DNA of 39,406 nt from Clostridiales bacterium Firm_11 (lineage in GTDB: Bacteria; Bacillota; Clostridia; Christensenellales; Aristaeellaceae): NCBI GenBank assembly GCA_001604105.1, contig LVAQ01000034.1, positions 1 through 39,406 on the forward strand, written 5' to 3'. Positions 32,566 to 39,406 of this stretch are shown here, one piece after another (position 1 is the first letter of the stretch; each line of letters opens with the position of its first letter). The position numbers and the translations under genes were made by a program. A model generated the notes under the pieces. The model saw nothing but the letters and a program-made list of their open reading frames with translations, had not been told where the DNA came from and did no database searches.

Positions 32566-33249
32566 TTAGCGTTCCACACGGCAGGCGCAAAGCAGCATCG
32601 TCTGGGCGGCGCCTGCCAGGCGCAACGCGCGCGCACATGCCGCCGCGGTGGATCCGGTGGTAAGCACATCATCCAGAAGCAGCACCGTACGGCCGCGCAC
32701 GGCCCGCTCCGCGCCGGTGCGCAGCGCAAACGCGCCCTCAATGTTATGCTGGCGCGCCTCCCGTCCCTGCCCCACCTGTGAGTGTTTGTGGTGCAAACGC
32801 ACCAGCAGTTCCACCGGCGGCGCAAGGCTGGTCATCTCGCAGAACGCGCGGCCTAACAGCATCGCTTGATTGTACCCGCGCTGGCGCTGCCGACGGTAGT
32901 GCACAGGCACGGGCACACACAGGGTAGCCTGCCTGAGTTGCGGCATGGCGGCATACGCGGCGGCCATCCCCTCCGCCAGCGGTAGCGCCGCGGTACTATC
33001 CGCGCCAAACTTAAGCGCCTTGACCAGCGCGGCTGGCGCGCCTTGATAGCCAAACGGCGCGGCGGCAAAGCTTACATCGATATCCACAACGGTTTCCACC
33101 TTATGGGGCGCAAAGGTATGGGCGGCGAGCGACGCCGCGCAGCGGCTGCATAACAGCGCGTTTTCCCCCGCAAGCGGCGCGCCGCAGGCATGGCAAACCA
33201 CCCGCTGCGGAAACAGCACGCTCAGCACGGCCTGCCACGCGCCCCTCAT
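32566..33249 (-). CDS. comF: ComF family protein (competence-associated phosphoribosyltransferase fold)
   Basis: A 227-aa protein of the ComFC/GntX family. The N-terminal zinc ribbon has Cys19, Cys22, Cys34 and Cys37 (CHACG and LCSRC). The C-terminal part is a type I phosphoribosyltransferase fold with the PRPP loop VLLLDDVLTTGST. CVPVPVHYRRQRQRGYNQA is the family's basic loop. In competent bacteria ComFC aids handling of incoming single-stranded DNA; here no other competence gene is visible. The start codon overlaps the recD2 stop by four bases (ATGA), so the two are coupled. A DNA uptake or recombination link is plausible. Confidence 0.94.
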   Translation of the reverse strand: MRGAWQAVLSVLFPQRVVCHACGAPLAGENALLCSRCAASLAAHTFAPHKVETVVDIDVSFAAAPFGYQGAPAALVKALKFGADSTAALPLAEGMAAAYAAMPQLRQATLCVPVPVHYRRQRQRGYNQAMLLGRAFCEMTSLAPPVELLVRLHHKHSQVGQGREARQHNIEGAFALRTGAERAVRGRTVLLLDDVLTTGSTAAACARALRLAGAAQTMLLCACRVER

Positions 33250-35471
33250 GGCACCGACGCCTCCAGCCGCGTGCGCAGGGTCGTGAATCGCTTTGCTACA
33301 TGGTTGTTACGCACCATCTGCGCGATGGCGTCTTCACGCCCCACCAGCACCACCAGCTGGCGCGCGCGGGTGAGCGCGGTATAGAGCAGGTTACGTGCCA
33401 TGAGCATCGGCGGGCCGCCCACCACGGGCATCACCACGACCGGGAACTCACACCCCTGGCTTTTATGCACCGTCAGGCAATACGCCAGCTCCAGCGCGTC
33501 CAGCTGCTGTTTTTGGTAGGTGACCAAGCGCTCATCATCAAAGCAGACTGTCAGCATATGCTCCGCTGGATCAATGTGTTCAACATACCCCACATCGCCA
33601 TTAAACACGCCCGCGCCTTCCTCCGTGCCGATGGCGGCTTTCTTGATGAATGTGATCTGGTAATCATTCTTGGTTTGAATCACCTTATCGCCAAGGCGGA
33701 ACTCCGCATCCCCATGCACGACGCTATCCAGCCCGGGGCGATCCGGGTTGAGCGCGTTTTGCAGTTGCCTGTTGAGCGCAACGCTGCCGCAATCCCCCTT
33801 CTTCGTGGGGCTGAGCACCTGTATGGCGCGCACGGCCTCACGCTGCCACTGCCCTTTGGGAAAAGCCAGATACTTGGGCAGCCGCGCCTTGAGCAGATCG
33901 CAAATCGCCTGCGCCGCCTCTTCCTGCGTCTGCCTGCGTTCAAAAAAGAAATCAGTCCCGCGCACATTGAGCGTGGGCATTTCCCCCTCGTTAATCCGGT
34001 GCGCGTTCAGCACGATCATGCTGCTCTCATCCTGCCGGAAAATATCGGTCAGGCGCACGCCCGGCACCACGCCGCTGTCGATCAAATCCCTAAGCACATT
34101 CCCCGCGCCCACGCTGGGCAGTTGATCCGCGTCCCCCACGAGGATGAGCCGCGTACCCGGCAGCACCGCGCGCAAGAGCCCGCGCATCAGGCCGACATCC
34201 ACCATGCTCATTTCGTCCACAATCAAGCAATCCGTTTCCAGCGGATAGTTCTCATCACGCGCAAACACATTGTCATCCCCGCCGTATTCCAGCATACGGT
34301 GGATGGTTTTGGCTTCTTCCCCCGTGGCCTCACTCATGCGTTTGGCGGCGCGTCCCGTTGGCGCGCACAGGAGGATTTCGCTATCTTCCTTTAATAGCTG
34401 AATGATACAGCGGATGATGGTCGTCTTGCCTGTGCCCGGCCCGCCAGTGATGATGAGCACGCCTTCCTCCACCGCACTTTTTACCGCCTGCCGCTGCATC
34501 AGGCTCAATTCAATGGAAAGCTCTTTTTCCAGCGCCGCCATTCGGGTTTCAAACCCTGCCACCTTTTTATAGGGGCGGGATTCCATCAGGTAGTGCAGGC
34601 GGGTTGCGATTTCGCTTTCCGCATGGAAGAAGAAAGGCAGGCACAGCGCGTCTTCCTCCTGATCCGGCAAACGAAAGCGAACCAGCATTTTGGTAAGCAC
34701 CGCCTGGGTAATCTGGTTTTCCAGCAGGGAATCGTCGATGCGCAAAAGCTGCTGCGCCCGTTCGCTCAGGCTGGAAACAGGCAGATACGTATGTCCCCCG
34801 CTTGCCGCGGCTTCATTGAGCAGGTAAAACAGCGCCGCGCGTACACGAAACTCGCTTTTGGGGTCAATGCCCATCGAAAGCGCGATGCGATCCGCCGTCA
34901 TAAAGCCTACGCCGTCAATATCTGTCACCAGCCGGTAGGGGTTGTCCTTAATGAGCTGGATGGTGTTTTCCCCGTAATATTTAGTGATTTTCGTGGCCAG
35001 GTTAGGGCTCAGGCCGTAGTTTTGCAAAAACAGCATCACGCGGCGCATGCCCATCTGCTCGGCATAGCTTTCGATAATCATCGCGGCTTTCTTGGGGCCG
35101 ATGCCGCTTACTTCGGTCAGCCGCTCCGGGTGCTCATCCAGGATCGACATGGCATCCATGCCAAAATGCTTCACAATTACCTTCGCCATCGAGGGCCCCA
35201 CCCCGCGAATCAGGCCGGAGCCAAGGTATTTCTCCACCGCGGATAGCGAATCCGGCGGCGTGATTTTGCAGGTTTTTGCGCTGAACTGCTTGCCGTATAC
35301 GGGGTGCTCAATCCACCCGCCTTCAAAAACCACGTTTTCCCCTGCGGAAAGCTGCGGCATGCCGCCCACGACCGTATGCTGGCTGCGCCCCGCCGCTACA
35401 CGCAGCACGGTGTAACCGTTGTCCTCATTGCGATAGGTGGTATCCAGCACCGTCGCCGTCAACTGATCCAT
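33246..35471 (-). CDS. recD2: ATP-dependent 5'-3' DNA helicase RecD2
   Basis: A 741-aa SF1B helicase of the RecD2 (RecD-like) group found in bacteria without RecBC partners. The long N-terminal region contains helix-hairpin-helix elements (LTEVSGIGPKKAAMIIESYAE). The helicase core has Walker A GGPGTGKTT (about 342-350), the LLCAPTGRAAKRM motif, Walker B VDEMSMVD, GDADQLPSVGAG, and C-terminal motifs YCLTVHKSQGCEFPVVV and LLYTALTRARQLVVLVG. It likely acts in replication-linked repair. The start is taken at 35471, with GGAGGAG seven bases upstream; an earlier in-frame ATG at 35492 lies within the promoter region. The stop overlaps the comF start. Confidence 0.95.
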   Translation of the reverse strand: MDQLTATVLDTTYRNEDNGYTVLRVAAGRSQHTVVGGMPQLSAGENVVFEGGWIEHPVYGKQFSAKTCKITPPDSLSAVEKYLGSGLIRGVGPSMAKVIVKHFGMDAMSILDEHPERLTEVSGIGPKKAAMIIESYAEQMGMRRVMLFLQNYGLSPNLATKITKYYGENTIQLIKDNPYRLVTDIDGVGFMTADRIALSMGIDPKSEFRVRAALFYLLNEAAASGGHTYLPVSSLSERAQQLLRIDDSLLENQITQAVLTKMLVRFRLPDQEEDALCLPFFFHAESEIATRLHYLMESRPYKKVAGFETRMAALEKELSIELSLMQRQAVKSAVEEGVLIITGGPGTGKTTIIRCIIQLLKEDSEILLCAPTGRAAKRMSEATGEEAKTIHRMLEYGGDDNVFARDENYPLETDCLIVDEMSMVDVGLMRGLLRAVLPGTRLILVGDADQLPSVGAGNVLRDLIDSGVVPGVRLTDIFRQDESSMIVLNAHRINEGEMPTLNVRGTDFFFERRQTQEEAAQAICDLLKARLPKYLAFPKGQWQREAVRAIQVLSPTKKGDCGSVALNRQLQNALNPDRPGLDSVVHGDAEFRLGDKVIQTKNDYQITFIKKAAIGTEEGAGVFNGDVGYVEHIDPAEHMLTVCFDDERLVTYQKQQLDALELAYCLTVHKSQGCEFPVVVMPVVGGPPMLMARNLLYTALTRARQLVVLVGREDAIAQMVRNNHVAKRFTTLRTRLEASVP

Positions 35472-35494
35472 CCAGCTCTCCTCCGTTCTCATGG

Positions 35495-35524
35495 ATTATA
35501 GCATATGCATCCATTGACGTACAA
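35495..35524 (-). promoter_or_regulatory. Promoter of recD2-comF
   Basis: On the minus strand TTGTAC (35524-35519) and TATAAT (35500-35495) have an 18-base spacer, leaving a leader of only about 17 bases and supporting the start at 35471. Confidence 0.7.
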
Positions 35525-35622
35525 CGCTACCCTAAAAAAGCCGCGCATAGGGATGCCGTTACTCCATTTGTTACATATTCTCTACATATTTCCAACGCTT
35601 TTATTACGCCGCGCTTCCCCTA

Positions 35623-35651
35623 TTGCGTTTGCGCATGTAACACGGTATGAT
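35623..35651 (+). promoter_or_regulatory. Promoter of the peptidoglycan-binding protein gene
   Basis: TTGCGT (35623-35628) and TATGAT (35646-35651) have a 17-base spacer. The leader to the ATG at 35829 is about 170 nt. I see no known RNA element in it, and no gene in the 35525-35622 stretch before the promoter. Confidence 0.65.
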
Positions 35652-35828
35652 ATATAAACTCTTACAGCATGCAGGGTATTCCGTTGACGAGAATATCGCT
35701 GCCCGCCCGGCAAGAAAAGCAGCCGCCGCCACGTTATGTAGACAGACCATTCGCGCTCGCCGCTCGGCAGCGCGTTTCATACCCTTCGCGTACAGCAAAG
35801 GCCAATATCGCAAAGGAGGAAGCCCCGC

Positions 35829-36374
35829 ATGAGTTCAAAATGGCAACGCATTACCGCAGCATTCCTTACATGCATCATGATTGTAAGCATGGCCGTCAGC
35901 GCTTTGGCTTATAGTACCATCCCGTTTGGCAGCTCGGGTGCGGCCGTGCGCAAGTTACAGCGCGCGCTTAAATCCAAAGGATACTATACCGGCACTGTGG
36001 ATGGCAAGTTCGGGCAAAAGACGCGCTCGGCAGTCTATCGCTATCAGCGCGCCATCGGCATCAATACAGATGGCAAAGCAGGCAACATGACCCTTACAGC
36101 GCTGTATGAAGGCACCTCTGCCGCCAACGGCACCGCCAACAAAAGCAACTATGTAACGGTCAAGAACAAAGATTCCCTCACCTATGGCATGACGGGTGAT
36201 AAAGTGAAGACCTTGCAGAAGCTGCTCAAGAAAGCGGGCTATTTCAAAGGCTCCATCGACGGCAAGTATGGGGATCTGACCTTGCGTGCCGTCAAGCGCT
36301 TTCAATGGGCCAAGGGGCTTCGCGGGGATGGCATCGCTGGGGAAAAGACCATGAAACTGCTCAAGGGCGAGTAA
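35829..36374 (+). CDS. Secreted protein with two peptidoglycan-binding domains
   Basis: A 181-aa exported protein made of a signal peptide (about residues 1-27, cleaved after ALA) and two PG_binding_1 repeats. The first (about 30-95) reads IPFGSSGAAVRKLQRALKSK and the second (about 112-180) LTYGMTGDKVKTLQKLLKKA. Both continue with the typical GYxxGxxDGKfGxxTxxAVxxFQ pattern. No catalytic domain (amidase, L,D-transpeptidase or lysozyme) is attached, so the protein should only bind cell wall, perhaps tuning wall enzymes or coating the wall. The ATG at 35829 has AAAGGAGG nine bases upstream. It has its own promoter and is convergent with the next gene. Confidence 0.93.
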   Translation: MSSKWQRITAAFLTCIMIVSMAVSALAYSTIPFGSSGAAVRKLQRALKSKGYYTGTVDGKFGQKTRSAVYRYQRAIGINTDGKAGNMTLTALYEGTSAANGTANKSNYVTVKNKDSLTYGMTGDKVKTLQKLLKKAGYFKGSIDGKYGDLTLRAVKRFQWAKGLRGDGIAGEKTMKLLKGE

Positions 36375-36473
36375 GCGCGCTGATCCTTCCCGCAAGCATG
36401 CGGTTACCACACGCGCCCTGCAATACCGCAAGGTCGAGAAAGCAAGTATACGCAACTGCATACGAACCCAATA

Positions 36474-36510
36474 CAACAGGGGCAGTTCGCACACAGCGAC
36501 GCCCCTGTTG
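36474..36510. terminator. Inverted repeat between convergent genes
   Basis: CAACAGGGGC (36474-36483) and GCCCCTGTTG (36501-36510) are perfect complements with a 17-base loop. No T-tract follows, but the position between two converging genes fits termination. Confidence 0.5.
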
Positions 36511-36537
36511 ATGGTCATAAGGCAAAGCAGCCCGCGT

Positions 36538-37026
36538 TTACGCCTTGAGCCACATCACATAGCGCTCCGGCGGATAGATCGAGCGGATCATCTTGATTAA
36601 GAAAGCATACTGCTCATCACTGAAAAAGCTCCGGTATTTTTGGTAGAGTACACGCATGGCGGCCAGGCTTTCTTCATGCAGCGCATATTCATTGAGCTTT
36701 GTAAAGTTCGCGGAAAAAGGTGTTAGGGCGTCAAAAACCAGCCCGATCACATCATCCGTCATGGATTGCATGTCCTGCAAGGTAAGCCGCTTGGTACGGT
36801 AATTATCCTGCACAACGCACATGCTTCCGCCCGTGATACGGTTGATGCCGGTCAGCAGCTCATGGGAGATGCAATCCCGCAGCTGCGCAAACGTATGTCG
36901 GTACGGCGCATACTCCATAACCACACAAGCCACATCCGCGACCAACGTGCTGCTGGTGAGCAGCAGCGATCCCAGCCAGGGGCGCAGCACACGTTCAACA
37001 TCTTTCACCTCAATTGGCATTGCCAT
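36538..37026 (-). CDS. Unknown 162-aa protein next to the origin
   Basis: I do not recognise this protein. It is largely alpha-helical and probably cytosolic. Visible stretches are VKDVERVLRPWLGSLLL, VADVACVVMEYAPYRHTF, DDVIGLVFDALTPFSANFTKLNE and a C-terminal IKMIRSIYPPERYVMWLKA. No signal peptide or known catalytic motif is seen. The start is the ATG at 37026 after GAAGGGG; an in-frame ATG two codons later is also possible. It occupies the place divergent from dnaA where many Firmicutes have rpmH and rnpA. No co-transcribed partner is visible. Confidence 0.8.
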   Translation of the reverse strand: MAMPIEVKDVERVLRPWLGSLLLTSSTLVADVACVVMEYAPYRHTFAQLRDCISHELLTGINRITGGSMCVVQDNYRTKRLTLQDMQSMTDDVIGLVFDALTPFSANFTKLNEYALHEESLAAMRVLYQKYRSFFSDEQYAFLIKMIRSIYPPERYVMWLKA

Positions 37027-37189
37027 GATGTGCCACCCCTTCCACCCTTGTTACGCAAATCTGCCATGAAGAAATGATTGCATAAGGGAATATAAAGATA
37101 TCATTCTACGCAGACAGCGCGAATCCCTTGTATTACATCGCTTTTTCCTGATCACGATGCGCAGGTAATAAAAATGTAATGAATCAACA

Positions 37190-37522
37190 TTTTGTATAAT
37201 TATCCATCCACACATCACATTTCCATCTCCTTTCCATGACGGAATCATGAACAGAACGATGCCTAGCGTATCACAGTTTTCCACACCACAACCCCTTGTA
37301 GCTGGGGTTTTCAACATACGTTTTCCTATACATTCCTGGCGAATGGGCATACCCTTGTCAAAACGGCATGGTTCTGTTATGATGATATCCGGCTTTATGG
37401 TTGCTTTTCGTTTTTGGCAACCGGTTTTCCACATCAGCGTCTGACAATATAGGGTATAGATGCGCCATGCCACGGTACTTTTTATTTGTATAATATTCAC
37501 ATCACGGAAAGGTTGACGCACT
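37190..37522 (+). other. Probable oriC region with DnaA boxes and dnaA promoter
   Basis: The gap before dnaA has DnaA-box-like nonamers: TTTTCCACA at 37277-37285 and again at 37425-37433 (one mismatch to TTATCCACA), TTATCCATC at 37200-37208 and TTTTCAACA at 37308-37316 (two mismatches each). The region is more A+T-rich than its surroundings. A TATAAT at 37489-37494 lies about 30 bases before the dnaA start and may be its -10 box, with a poor -35. The neighbouring 37027-37189 stretch is A+T-rich too but has no clear box. Confidence 0.6.
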
Positions 37523-38851
37523 TTGTTGAACGCGGAAGAAATCTGGAGTAACGCCTGCAAAATCCTCAAGGAGGAAATGAACAACGTTTCCTACGAGACG
37601 TGGATCAAATCCGCCCTGAAGCCTTATGCGGTCATCGACAGCTGTTTTCTGTTGGAGTGCGTAAATGCCTTGATGCGTGATTTTGGCGTAGACAGGTACC
37701 TAAACAAAATCCAAAATGCGATTGCCACCGCGGCTGGCCGTGCCCTGAGCGTCGAGATTCTAAACCATGACGAGCTGTTAACGCGCAAAACAGAGCTGGA
37801 AGCAAAACAGGCGGATGTGAACCCCTGCCTGCTCAATCCCAAATACACCTTCGATACCTTTGTGGTGGGCGCCGGCAATCGCTTTGCGCACGCCGTGTCC
37901 CTCGCTGTGGCAGAGGTACCCGCCAAAGCCTACAACCCCCTGTTTATTTACGGCGGTGTAGGCCTTGGCAAAACACATCTGATGCACGCCATCGGCCATT
38001 ATGCCCACGAATTATACCCGGAGATGAAAATCCTCTACATCACCAGTGAGGATTTTACCAATCAACTGATCATGGCCATGCAGAACAATACCAACCAGCA
38101 ATTCCGCGACCGTTTCCGCACGGTGGATCTGCTGATGGTGGACGATATTCAGTTTATCGCGGGCAAACACAGCACCGAGGAAGAGTTTTTCCACACCTTC
38201 AACCACCTGCGCGAAGCGGGCAAGCAAATTGTAATGACCAGCGACCGCCCCCCCAAAGAAATCAGCAAACTGGAGGAGCGCCTTTGCAGCCGGTTTGAAG
38301 GCGGGCTGTTAGCGGATATCCAGCGGCCGGATTTTGAAACCCGCCTTGCCATCCTCCGCAAGAAGGCGGAGTACGACCATCTGCTCATCGGCGATGATAT
38401 CCTCTCCCTGATTGCCGAAAAAGTGGACACCAACGTACGGGAACTGGAAGGTTCCTTAACGCGCCTGACCGCCTACAGCAGCTTGACGCGCCGCCAGATC
38501 GACATGCAGCTTGCGCGTGAAGCCCTGCGCGAACTGTTCAACCACAGCGAAAGCCGCCGCGTGACCACCGACAGCATTCAGGATGCGGTCGCCACCTATT
38601 ACGGCATCACCACAGAGGATTTGAAGAGCCCTCGCCGCAACCACGAGGTCACCGTGCCGCGCCAAATCGCCATGTACCTCACCCGCGAGATGATGGGGCT
38701 AAGCCTGACCAAGATCGGCGATGCTTTCGGCGGCCGCCATTACACCACCGTTATGAGCTCCATTGACAAGGTGGAAGATTCCATCAAACAATCCCCCAGC
38801 CTGGCAAGCCTGCTGGATGACATACGCAGGCTCATCAAAGACGGAAAATAA
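37523..38851 (+). CDS. dnaA: Chromosomal replication initiator protein DnaA
   Basis: DnaA binds DnaA boxes at oriC, melts the origin and loads the replicative helicase. The 442-aa protein has all four domains: an N-terminal interaction domain (about 1-90, with YETWIKSALKP), a short linker, the AAA+ domain with Walker A GGVGLGKTH (about 143-151), Walker B MVDDIQFIAGK and sensor I TSDRPP, and a C-terminal DNA-binding domain with FGGRHYTTVMSSI, the helix-turn-helix that reads the box. The start is TTG at 37523, giving the usual N-terminus (LNAEEIWSNACKIL); GAAAGG lies about ten bases before. dnaN is not in the window; a terminator and a repeat array follow directly. Confidence 0.97.
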   Translation: MLNAEEIWSNACKILKEEMNNVSYETWIKSALKPYAVIDSCFLLECVNALMRDFGVDRYLNKIQNAIATAAGRALSVEILNHDELLTRKTELEAKQADVNPCLLNPKYTFDTFVVGAGNRFAHAVSLAVAEVPAKAYNPLFIYGGVGLGKTHLMHAIGHYAHELYPEMKILYITSEDFTNQLIMAMQNNTNQQFRDRFRTVDLLMVDDIQFIAGKHSTEEEFFHTFNHLREAGKQIVMTSDRPPKEISKLEERLCSRFEGGLLADIQRPDFETRLAILRKKAEYDHLLIGDDILSLIAEKVDTNVRELEGSLTRLTAYSSLTRRQIDMQLAREALRELFNHSESRRVTTDSIQDAVATYYGITTEDLKSPRRNHEVTVPRQIAMYLTREMMGLSLTKIGDAFGGRHYTTVMSSIDKVEDSIKQSPSLASLLDDIRRLIKDGK

Positions 38852-38902
38852 AGGGGTACCGCCCCTTTATGCGGGCAGGGGGTTTCCCCTGCACCCCTTT
38901 GA

Positions 38903-38926
38903 GCCACCGAAAGGTGGCCTTTTTTT
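38903..38926 (+). terminator. Terminator after dnaA
   Basis: GCCACC-GAAA-GGTGGC (38903-38918) is followed by C and seven T. A second small hairpin AAAGGGG/CCCCTTT overlaps the stop at 38850-38868. The strong terminator suggests that dnaA is not co-transcribed with the next gene. Confidence 0.9.
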
Positions 38927-39340
38927 GTGTGTGGCGGCACACTGCCGCTGGGGGCGCAGGGGTTTCGCGCCTGTGGGCGCGAGCAAGGGCTTTTGCCCCT
39001 GCACCCCTTTCGTCCTTGCAGGGGGCTTTTTGTGCGGGGCGGCGCACTGCCGCTTTGCAGGGTTCCGCCCTGCGGGGCGGGCAAGGGCTTTCCGCTCGCC
39101 CTTGCAACCTTCGGGTGCCTTTGCGGGGCATTTTATGTGCGGGGCGGCGCACAGCCGCTAGGGGCAGGGGTTCCGCCCTGCGGGGCGGGCAAGGGCTTTC
39201 CGCTCGCCCTTGCAACCTTCGGATGCCTTTGCGGGGCTTTTTTTGTGCGGGGCGGCGCACTGCCGCTGGGGCAGGGGTTTCGCGCCTGCGGGCGCGAGCA
39301 AGGGCTTTCCGCTCGCCCTTGCAACCTTCGGGTGTCGCCT
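38927..39340. repeat. Tandem array of 105-bp multi-hairpin repeats after dnaA
   Basis: Four units begin with GTGTG or GTGCG at 38927, 39032, 39137 and 39245 (periods 105, 105, 108). Each has a first hairpin (GTGCG-GGGCGG-CGCAC type), a second (CCGCCC-TGCG-GGGCGG or CGCGCC-TGCG-GGCGCG), and most a third (GCAAGGGC/GCCCTTGC). Units differ in their stems by paired changes. Frames open on both strands look like by-products of the base composition. The remaining bases to 39406 hold nothing I can name. Confidence 0.9.
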
Positions 39341-39406
39341 TCTTAGGCGGGGTGGGTATGGCAAGTCGCGCTAGGAGTACAGGAAAGTCGTCCGCTGCTA
39401 CTGCGC

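Noticed and set aside
35647..35832. 61-codon open frame before the PG-binding protein gene
   Set aside because: Its start lies inside the -10 box of the promoter, it has no ribosome binding site, and it overlaps the next start codon.

Overview
The window looks like a chromosomal segment of a fairly G+C-rich member of the Bacillota, class Clostridia. The reasons are strong AGGAGG-type ribosome binding sites, many TTGACA/TATAAT-like promoters with 17-base spacers, and Firmicutes-type families such as DUF4364, DUF3842, a histidine-less HPr relative, a C_GCAxxG_C_C protein and a BMP-type nucleoside ABC importer. dnaA and a probable replication origin lie at the right end. No integrase, transposase, relaxase, phage module or CRISPR array is visible.

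Layout, left to right. Positions 1-950 carry a small basic protein gene and a tRNA-Leu(GAG) with a consensus promoter. 951-2300 encodes a membrane diguanylate cyclase with a four-cysteine insert in its HAMP linker. 2470-8598 (minus strand) is one apparent operon: an unknown 144-aa protein, a Syd/SUKH-like 195-aa protein, an unknown 920-aa protein with seven 28-residue repeats, a VirD4/TraD-like ATPase, and deoC last. This is the least explained gene set in the window. 8844-16801 holds an FAD oxidoreductase, a HAD phosphatase, a membrane-anchored hypothetical protein, an ApgM-type phosphomutase, murG and glmM. A secreted hypothetical protein follows, then an array of 150-bp hairpin repeats (17.7-18.07 kb). 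Next come a YqeY-family protein and an OGG-type 8-oxoguanine glycosylase on opposite strands.

20012-25019 is a four-gene nucleoside (BMP family) ABC import operon. After an RluA-type pseudouridine synthase comes an ECF-type S component behind a structured leader, then a fused P-loop kinase, DUF3842, an Mrp/NBP35 iron-sulfur ATPase and a C_GCAxxG_C_C protein. On the minus strand, recD2 and comF overlap; the HPr-like gene (own promoter), DUF4364 and tdk follow. A secreted peptidoglycan-binding protein and an unknown 162-aa protein lead to the origin region, dnaA, and a second tandem hairpin-repeat array at the window edge.

Together deoC, tdk, the BMP importer and the uridine-kinase-like protein suggest active nucleoside salvage, while murG, glmM and the PG-binding protein serve the cell wall. 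The most unusual signals are: the VirD4-like cluster without a secretion system, two intergenic arrays whose hairpin stems differ by compensatory base changes, the structured leader before the ECF gene, and the cysteine-bearing HAMP linker.
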